Shown here: in pieces, positions 57,057 to 64,000 of the stretch
How positions within the stretch are numbered: position 1 is the first letter of the stretch
Layout: every line of letters starts with the position of its first letter
Assembly (NCBI RefSeq): GCF_021155765.1
Contig: NC_060114.1
Coordinates: 9,446,001-9,510,000, forward strand
Source of the DNA: Diprion similis
Lineage: Eukaryota > Arthropoda > Insecta > Hymenoptera > Diprionidae
Length of the DNA stretch: 64,000 bases
Direction of reading: 5' to 3'
Position numbers and translations under genes: made by a program
Notes under the pieces: model-generated
The model's input: the letters and a program-made list of their open reading frames with translations, nothing else
Told to the model about the DNA's origin: nothing
Databases searched by the model: none

Positions 57057-57802
57057 TAGTGGACAATTATATTGGCGTAATTAAGAGATCGTTCTATTAT
57101 AAGGGGTTTAAAAATAACTGATTATCGCGATTTGTTTTCGATGGTCAAAATGCGCTAATCAGTCCAATTTTTTTTTAGTCAAGTCAAAGGACTCAGGACG
57201 AACAGGCAATAAATTTTGAAAAGCTTTTTCATTTTTTTCATATTTTTTTTCAACCGTTTTCTCGAAACGTAATTTTTCAAAACCGCGGACACGTTCAAAG
57301 GAATAGTTTCCAAGCTACCTATCTGAAATTCGGACACAACATTTTTTACGCCAAGTTTTGTCTTGCTATGGAAGCTTTTTTTGAAACTTCTATATTTTTT
57401 CGACGAAAAACTGTGGAAAAAATAGGCTCATTCGGTACTTTTTCTTAATCCACCGCCACTTTGTCAATTTCGATTTAAAAAAAAGCCTTCATAGCATACG
57501 AGCGGGTTTCATACTGCTTAATAATTTTTCTACAAATTTTTTTCAGATAATTTTTACGACCACCACCGTGTTCACCATGGGACTTCTTTTTTTCAGTCAT
57601 TCTCAACCTTATAAAATGAACTTATAAAAAAAAAATGAAATGTAAAAATTCAATTTGTTCTTCGTGAGTGCTTTGATTTGAAATAAAAAAAAAATCAAAT
57701 TGATTAGCGTATTTTAATGATCGGAAAAAAATTGCGAAAATCAGTTATTTTTTACCTGTTAATAGGATGATCCCTTGAAGAATCACGGGTAATTATCCAC
57801 TA
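57057..57802. mobile_element. Long-TIR MITE next to the AAMP 3-prime end
   Basis: The left arm (57057-57202) and right arm (about 57658-57802) are imperfect inverted repeats of about 145 bp. They share TAGTGGA at the tips, AAAAATAACTGATT, the AAAAT(A/G)CGCTAATCA block and TCAAAG(G/C)ACTCA before CGAAC. The 450-bp centre is T-rich and has no transposase frame. It inserted close to AAMP: its right tip is 87 bases past the AAMP stop. No clean target-site duplication is seen. Confidence 0.7.
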
Positions 57803-57888
57803 TCGTATGTTATTCGAAAATCGTTTTCTCAAATATGAAAACTCGCGTTTCTGGGGCCAATTAGAAATAAATCCTCTTTTGTTATGCG

Positions 57889-59756
57889 TCAATTTGGATC
57901 ACCGATATTGAATATCCGGGCAGTGGAGTCATCCGAAGTGGTTAGCATCGTCTTTCCATCGCTATAAAATCGAATCGGTCAATTAATTGATCCTGCGTTC
58001 ACGACTGTATAAATCGTTGATTGATTCTTACCGAGAGATTACCAAATCGAGAATATCCGCGCGATGTCCCGTATAGGAGCGAAGCTCTTCACCAGATCTT
58101 GCGTCAAACGATCTCACCACTCCGTCAAGACCCGACGAGTACAACCGTGTTGTATTCAGGTGCCAAACCAGCTTGCTTATGCCACTGTCCTGCTGGATCT
58201 CGTGCCGAGTCATCTGAGTCAAGAAATCCCCACATTTCGACATAGTAAACGATAAATAACTTGCAATTACCGCCTCCATCATTGAAACCTACCTGTTTTG
58301 CGATATCCCAAATGAATATCTGTCCATTTACTGTGCCTGTGGCAGCAACTGGATACTCTGGATCTTTGCAAAATGACACCGTTTCTACCCAATTTCCTGC
58401 GTTACCCTCAGCATCTTCGTCGCCACCAGCAGAGATGTTTGCTTTCAGGTCTTGAAGGACACAAGTGACCTGATATTTTTTGTTTGAACAAACAACAGAC
58501 CGTGTTTTTCAATAAGTTTGTTGAGAGTTAAACGAAATATTAAGAGCCGTTCTTACCTTGCCAGACTGCGAAGTGGAGAGAATAGTTTTTCCATCCATTC
58601 CACCTGATATTAGCAGATTATTATCAGAGTTACAGTCAAGGGCGGTTATCGTGGAGTTATGGCCAAATTCAGAGGAAATCGATGACAGTACTGCTCCGGA
58701 TTTCAGATCGAATATTCTTAGTGTACCGTCCTCATAACCAACTGTGATCCGTTTGCCTGTTATTGAACAGATTTAAGTGGGATCCCATTGCGGCGATAGA
58801 TGTCTGATATTTGATATCACCTTACCATCACGCATAACAACCCCTTGTTCAACCCGCTGACCGTGACTCTGAAATATTTTACATTCTCCGCTAGGTATTT
58901 TCCACATGTATAATTCACCGCTTAATGCTCCAGCGAATAGAATGTTAGCCATCGGGTGCCACCGCATCCACTACAAAATATGTAAAACAGAAAGAAAATT
59001 TAATTCTGAGTTTGCTTGATCACAGGAAGAACAGTAAAATCATATGTTGCGCTGTGATGCGATTGCAGAAAATTCCTATTATTTCATTTTTCAAATTCGT
59101 TCAATTAATTTCCATTCAGCAGCAATCCAATGTAAAATATCCCAGTTATTAAGATGGAAAAAATTAGGAATGTGAAAAGTAAGCCTACCGTCATATCGCC
59201 AATGTTGTAGTCCCAGATAAGAATCTTGTTGCTCATTTTCCACACCTGAATAATGCCGTTCATATCCGCAGTTGCCAGATAAAACCCATCGTGGTTGAAT
59301 TCGGTAAAGGTAACACTATCCGAATGGCCGGTGCAATCAAGTACAACTCGTCCCGAGGAAACCTCCCAGACATACGCTTTATCATCTTCCCCGCCAGTTG
59401 CAGCTAGCGTTCCATCTTTATTCAAAGCTCCACAGAACACAGACCCTGAACACCGGAGTGAAGGCTTGTGTAGACGATAATCAATGTTAGTGGAGTTCAT
59501 GGATGTAAAATCCTTGCCAAATGGCATAAGGAGACTTACCGTCATGGTTACGAAACACATAGGCGGCGTCGTCCTTGATCGGTTGTTCCTCGTAACTTTC
59601 GGCCTCTTCCTCGGAGTCTTCGTTTCTCTCGTCTCGTTCGAGGGCTTCTATAACCTCGTCAGCATCTCCGACGTATACCAGCTCATCCTCGTCCATTTCT
59701 ACTTCTACAGAAGGAGAAGACGGCGGTGTGTCTGTCAGTGTCATCTTCCTATTCAC
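57889..59756 (-). CDS. AAMP: AAMP-like WD40 repeat protein (7 exons, 416 aa)
   Basis: Orthologue of angio-associated migratory cell protein, a cytoplasmic WD40 propeller; its yeast relative Sqt1 chaperones ribosomal protein uL16, so a ribosome-assembly role is plausible. Exons in transcript order: 59540-59756, 59189-59445, 58826-58970, 58557-58756, 58293-58469, 58032-58213, 57889-57961 (1251 nt, all GT-AG). The N-terminus (MNRKMTLTDTPPSSPS) leads into an acidic region (about 20-65). Propeller blades follow, with strings such as ATGGEDDKAYVWEVSSGR, GHSDSVTFTEFNHDGFYLAT, VGYEDGTLRIFDLKSG, GTVNGQIFIWDIAKQ, SGLDGVVRSFDARSGE and the closing TTSDDSTARIFNIGD. The order and spacing match human AAMP (434 aa). 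A second in-frame ATG at 59744 is an alternative start. The only minus-strand poly(A)-like motif close by (ATTAAA, near 57712) lies inside the adjacent MITE. Confidence 0.94.
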
Positions 59757-59887
59757 CGTTCAAATGATTATGAGACCATGTGAGATTGTGCTTTACTTCA
59801 TTAGCACGCGTGTCGGTTTCGTGGAGGTTAGAATACCGCGCGACTCAAACACGGAAGGATCAGTCTAGGTTAGGTATTACTCATATA
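59757..59887 (-). promoter_or_regulatory. Short AAMP upstream region
   Basis: About 130 bases separate the AAMP start codon from a repeat-like element. The stretch contains CpG-bearing sequence (ACCGCGCGACT) and should hold the 5-prime UTR and core promoter. No TATA box is evident. Confidence 0.35.
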
Positions 59888-60760
59888 CAGGGTGGCCGGT
59901 TTAAATTGACCTGGAGATAATTTCTGGAACCACAGGAGGTGTGCATACAAACAAAAGTTTGATACAAAATTTTGAGAGTTTTAAGGGGAAAGGATGATGC
60001 TGACGTCATTTAGATTTTGTAAATAACGTCTCTAATTTCAGACAGGGAACACGTATTATGAATATAAGCAGCTCTGCTCCTCAAATCAAACTCTCGTTCA
60101 CACGCTCTGAAAAAACTTGAGTGTCAATTCATATAGAAATACATAAAATCATACAGAAACGTGCTATATTTCGGTCGCGTTTTCGCGAATTTTGATCGGA
60201 CGAAAATTGTAGCGAATACTTACAGCGGATTCAAAATTGTATAATCACAAAACTTATTTCTGTACTTATTAATCCGCTGTATTCGCTGCGATTTTTGTTC
60301 GACCAAATACTGAAAATACATCCCCGAAATATTTTTGATGTTTTCGCCCGATGACGCATATGAAAGTTTTATTGAATTTCCCCAAGTACGGCGGGAGGGG
60401 GGTAAGTGCAGAAGGGAGGACGTCGAATTTCGATAAAATCTCGAACTATTTAATCAACAAAGAAACGTCAAAAATTTCGGTATATTTTTTTCGTTTTATC
60501 CTCCTCGTTCTCCTCACCGGTGTTCTCGGCGCCTCTTTTAGTGCTCTTAGACTACTTGACCTACAGTTATGTGTCTTGGGTTGCCTTTCAGAGGCGCCTT
60601 AATCCCATACAACGATGCACGTCTAGTTCGCGAGATTTGATTGAGTAATAAAGAAAAAATTCTGGGAAAAATCGTTCGGCAAACATTGAAAATCACTAAA
60701 ATTACTCAAATTACCCCCCTCGAGTTGTACGTATTTCTAATTTCTGAGGAGGGCCACCCT
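59888..60760. mobile_element. Candidate non-autonomous DNA element with AGGGTGGCC ends
   Basis: ACAGGGTGGCCGG near 59888 faces GAGGGCCACCCT near 60749-60760, an inverted pair sharing AGGGTGGCC. An internal hairpin lies at 60196-60304: GGACGAAAATTGTAGCGAAT against ATTCGCTGCGATTTTTGTTC. A second 9-bp pair, GGCGCCTCT/AGAGGCGCC, lies at 60528 and 60590. There is no transposase frame; an 83-codon open frame (60351-60602) is not recognisable. The terminal match is short, so the boundaries are tentative. Confidence 0.4.
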
Positions 60761-63700
60761 TAAAGGGCCGAAACGTAAACCAGATTTTTTATTTCTCCCT
60801 CTGACCTACGAAACCGAAAAATATTACTAAATACCATGGAGGTCGAGATCCCTTTCCAGAACCCTTTCCTTCCCTTTACAGATCGTCGAAAAACTAGATT
60901 TAATCCCTACCGAATGTTGTCAAGGAATTTTGAGCAAGCAGGCATTCAGAAACAATCATTCAATTATACAATCTCCGTTTTTAGTCGGTCTTCCAAATAT
61001 TACTGGGGACATGTTGCAATGAATTGTTGAGGATCGGACGCCTGTTATATTTCTACGTCACGTTCAAACGTCACATCACAGCTCTTCGGTTTTGGATATG
61101 TGGGAAGGTATTTGGCGTGGTAAGACGACCATTCAATCTTTACCTCAATTTGGTTTTATTCCCAAATGATGTACAATATGTCCAAGTTTGTTTACACCGT
61201 CTTCCATAGTCCCTATTTCACGAGACGCAATATTCTCACATATCACCTTTATACAAGAAACGTAGATATTATGTATCGGTAAGGAGATTTCGAAGAAAAT
61301 CCTTCAACTCCGAATCACAATGCTCATAGATAAGGGATACGTCAGTCATTTATTTCTCAATTATTATAAGTTTGGTTTTTCTTTTTAATTATATCGTACA
61401 CAGTATTGGCAACGGCCAGACGTCAAACCTGCATCCAATGAAACAAGCACATAAGTGGCAGATGTAGCATAACAACTCGGTTTCGTGATTGACTTTCTGT
61501 TGTTTTCTGCATCCCTTCCCTTTTCTCTAACGTCTAAAAATTTTAGATTACAAACACAGAGAATATTCCGTCATTCGTCAAATCCTCCAATCGTACATAC
61601 CCCCGTGTACATTATCCGTTATTCTATAACGTACGAGATGCCCAAATTGAGAAATAAACGTAAGGTATTCGTAGTTGGTGCATTGCTGGTTGACCGATCA
61701 GCTGCACACATATACCTGTGATAGTATACGAAATTCTACGCAGGAACAAACACTTTTTCATCACTTGCACATTATACACACACGATTGCAAGTGTGTATG
61801 TGTTGCAACACACTTATTCGAGTAGTTTTTCTCAATTTCAATTCCAAGCACCTGTTCAAACGATAAATCAGCCTTTCATCCATATTATATATCATTATTA
61901 TTATCATTAATAACAATTGAGATTCGACATAACGAAGAGTAGAATTTGGTTTGATCGTTATTATTGATACTAAATATATATTTTTTTTGTTCGAGCCAAC
62001 CTCGATGTAGTATGATTAATTTGTCATATACCTATTACGTACGGCGGTGGAAGAGGTCGATCCGACTCTTGGGATAGGTACGAACACACTAATATAATAT
62101 AATATAATATAATATAATATAATATAATACAATATAATATATTAAGCTGCGTACGTTAGGTTTCTAACAGTACCGTCAATGGAAGAATCTTGCACAGATA
62201 TAAATATCGTTTACACTCGAGTCTCAGAGCAATTGTTCCCCGGGGACATACCGCCTGATTGCAGGGGTAATCAATCACATTGAAAGAAAAATCGAACTGG
62301 TTTTCGTAATTCGACAGAAAATACGAATATAGTTATTTGTTTTTCGTCGGATCTGCCGATGCCTTAAGTAAATAGGTTGGGTATGTATTAGGTACTGTAA
62401 TTGGCTTGTGCTCGACGCTGCAAGTATTCTGAGCTTGTATATACATAGTTAGTATTAATATAATATCGCATGTATATAATAATGTGTCAAGGTATATTCG
62501 TATAACACTAAAATCACAAAGAGAGTATGGAGATGACTTGTACGTAGGAAGAACATAGATACATGGCGTAATAAGTATTTTACATACAGATTCAAGAATA
62601 TATAATAAATATAGGTATGCGTATCTAATCATACGTATACGTTAATAGTGTTATCATTATATTTTCTAATTTATTCACATCGTCATCCGAATATATATAA
62701 CGTGTATAGGTGTACGCATCTCTTCTGCACATACTCACACCTGTATGCATTGCCATATTCGAATACACGGATCTTAATAAAGATTAAAATATCTTCAAAA
62801 AATGGACAGATTTCCTTACAATTAAATATTGTATTATTTTCAATGGTAATAATTAATTTCGCTCGATGTGTACGCGTATACGCATATAGATTATGTATTA
62901 TACGTATATACATATACCTATACATGATACCGTGTACGCGACTTGATTATATAATCCATCTGCAGCATATGCATACCGACTAAACTAAGAGAAAATTGTA
63001 TAGTTTGGAAGTCATACTTTCTTGTCAAAATATAGTAGTTAGTTAATGTATATACCTAATACATAACAATATATATACGTATACATAACAGTATTTCAAT
63101 TCGGCTCAGTACTTTTTGGACAACCGAGTGTACCTGGTAATTTTCCGCGATTTCATAGAACCGCCAAAACACTCGTTCCAATCAATAAATTAACAACAAA
63201 TTTGGGCAGATGTACATTTGGCACTGGGGATTCATATAATTTTCAGAAACTAACCACGTGGTTGGCGACGTCCTCGGAAGTGCGCGCGAGACAAAACAAA
63301 AAATTTATCGTTATATCGAAGACGTTTCAACAACCCGAATTCCCTATATACAACCGAAGCGAATCCGAACGAGCAAATAGATGAATAAGTAAATAGCCAA
63401 GCACACAGTGGCTTCGAAAGTCCAAGTGTGGTTATATATTATTTCACAATTTGTATCCATTATAAACTTGCGATACAGCTTGCAGCTCGATCGGTCGATC
63501 GATAGGCGCACAGGGTAAGTATACTCGTTGCCCGTCGCGTATAACGTGTATACCTACCATTCGAATAATTATTGAATAAAAATATTCTCTCTCTATTCTA
63601 GTACAGGTAAGTAACATCTGGTATATAAGACAATTCCGCTTATTTTCATTTTACACCTAACTGTATCCCTACAGGCTAACGGGCGATAATTAGTTTAATT

Positions 63701-64000
63701 TGACACAGCGATTCGCCGAATTAATTACAATAGTATTATACAATATATAACGCATAGTGGGGAATTATGGTCAACCAACGGCGTTCTGGAACTTTCCATG
63801 TTTCATAATATAGGTAGAAGAACACAGTTTCATTTTCTTTTCCGTTTAAATCACGTGGTACAACGTATGCATGTACATACATACATGTACGTACATACGC
63901 TTACTTCACGTTATACCTGCAGTGTGAAATATGTATGTAGGCGCAGCTATGCACCTGCGTACCCGTACCCATCTGTAAGATATGCCTACACATGTACGCG
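60761..64000. other. Non-coding AT-rich interval at the window end
   Basis: No gene is supported. A stretch at about 60770-61200 has broken open frames and GGGCCGAAACGTAAACC, the kind of sequence often left by decayed retroelements, but no domain can be read. From 61900 on the sequence is AT-rich with many TATG/TACG runs. An (AATAT)n microsatellite occupies 62091-62141. Confidence 0.5.
62091..62141. repeat. (AATAT)n microsatellite
   Basis: About ten consecutive AATAT units, with one ATAC interruption near 62130. Confidence 0.9.

Noticed and set aside
60351-60602. 83-codon open frame with a hydrophobic C-terminal part
   Set aside because: It lies inside a repeat-like segment, has no recognisable family and overlaps the GGCGCCTCT inverted pair.
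60836-61209. Overlapping open frames that might be a receptor or retroelement fragment
   Set aside because: The frames are broken by stops and show no motif I can name, so only a general note on decayed repeat sequence is justified.

Overview
This window is animal nuclear DNA, almost certainly from an insect. It is AT-rich, its genes are split by short GT-AG introns, and the spliced proteins closely match insect or animal versions of five conserved genes. A hymenopteran such as a sawfly would fit, but that is only an impression: no diagnostic marker was found. There are no rRNA genes, intact tRNA genes, bacterial operons or CRISPR arrays.

Layout. 1-7720 is non-coding and holds a foldback element, a tRNA-derived relic and hairpins. 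7721-13735 (+) is an ABCC4/MRP4-type ABC transporter (15 exons, 1411 aa). 15468-19615 (-) is the XPG/ERCC5 repair endonuclease (8 exons, 1093 aa). 22192-23799 (+) is Suppressor of Hairless (CSL/RBPJ, 506 aa). 25775-35622 (-) is myosin VIIa/crinkled (27 coding exons, 2166 aa). 39293-56935 is a 17.6-kb satellite locus with about 45 tandem 313-bp units, three 312-bp units and diverged edge units. 57889-59756 (-) is the WD-repeat protein AAMP (7 exons, 416 aa). 59888-64000 looks like transposon debris and AT-rich sequence. For every gene the exon lengths sum to a multiple of three with one continuous reading frame, which supports the models.

The genes do not form one pathway. ABCC4 and XPG converge, XPG and Su(H) are head to head over about 2.5 kb, Su(H) and crinkled converge, and crinkled and AAMP lie on the same strand separated by the satellite. 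The XPG-Su(H) interval carries three perfect CSL (Su(H)) binding sites, which suggests feedback of Su(H) on its own promoter.

The most unusual part is the satellite. It has local higher-order repeats (626, 939 and 1253 bp), a repeated junction between monomer classes about 10.6 kb apart, and two old long-variant units that bracket the array in the same orientation. Its monomers are open in one frame, but 313 bp is not a multiple of three and the reading frame breaks at each unit, so I do not regard them as genes.
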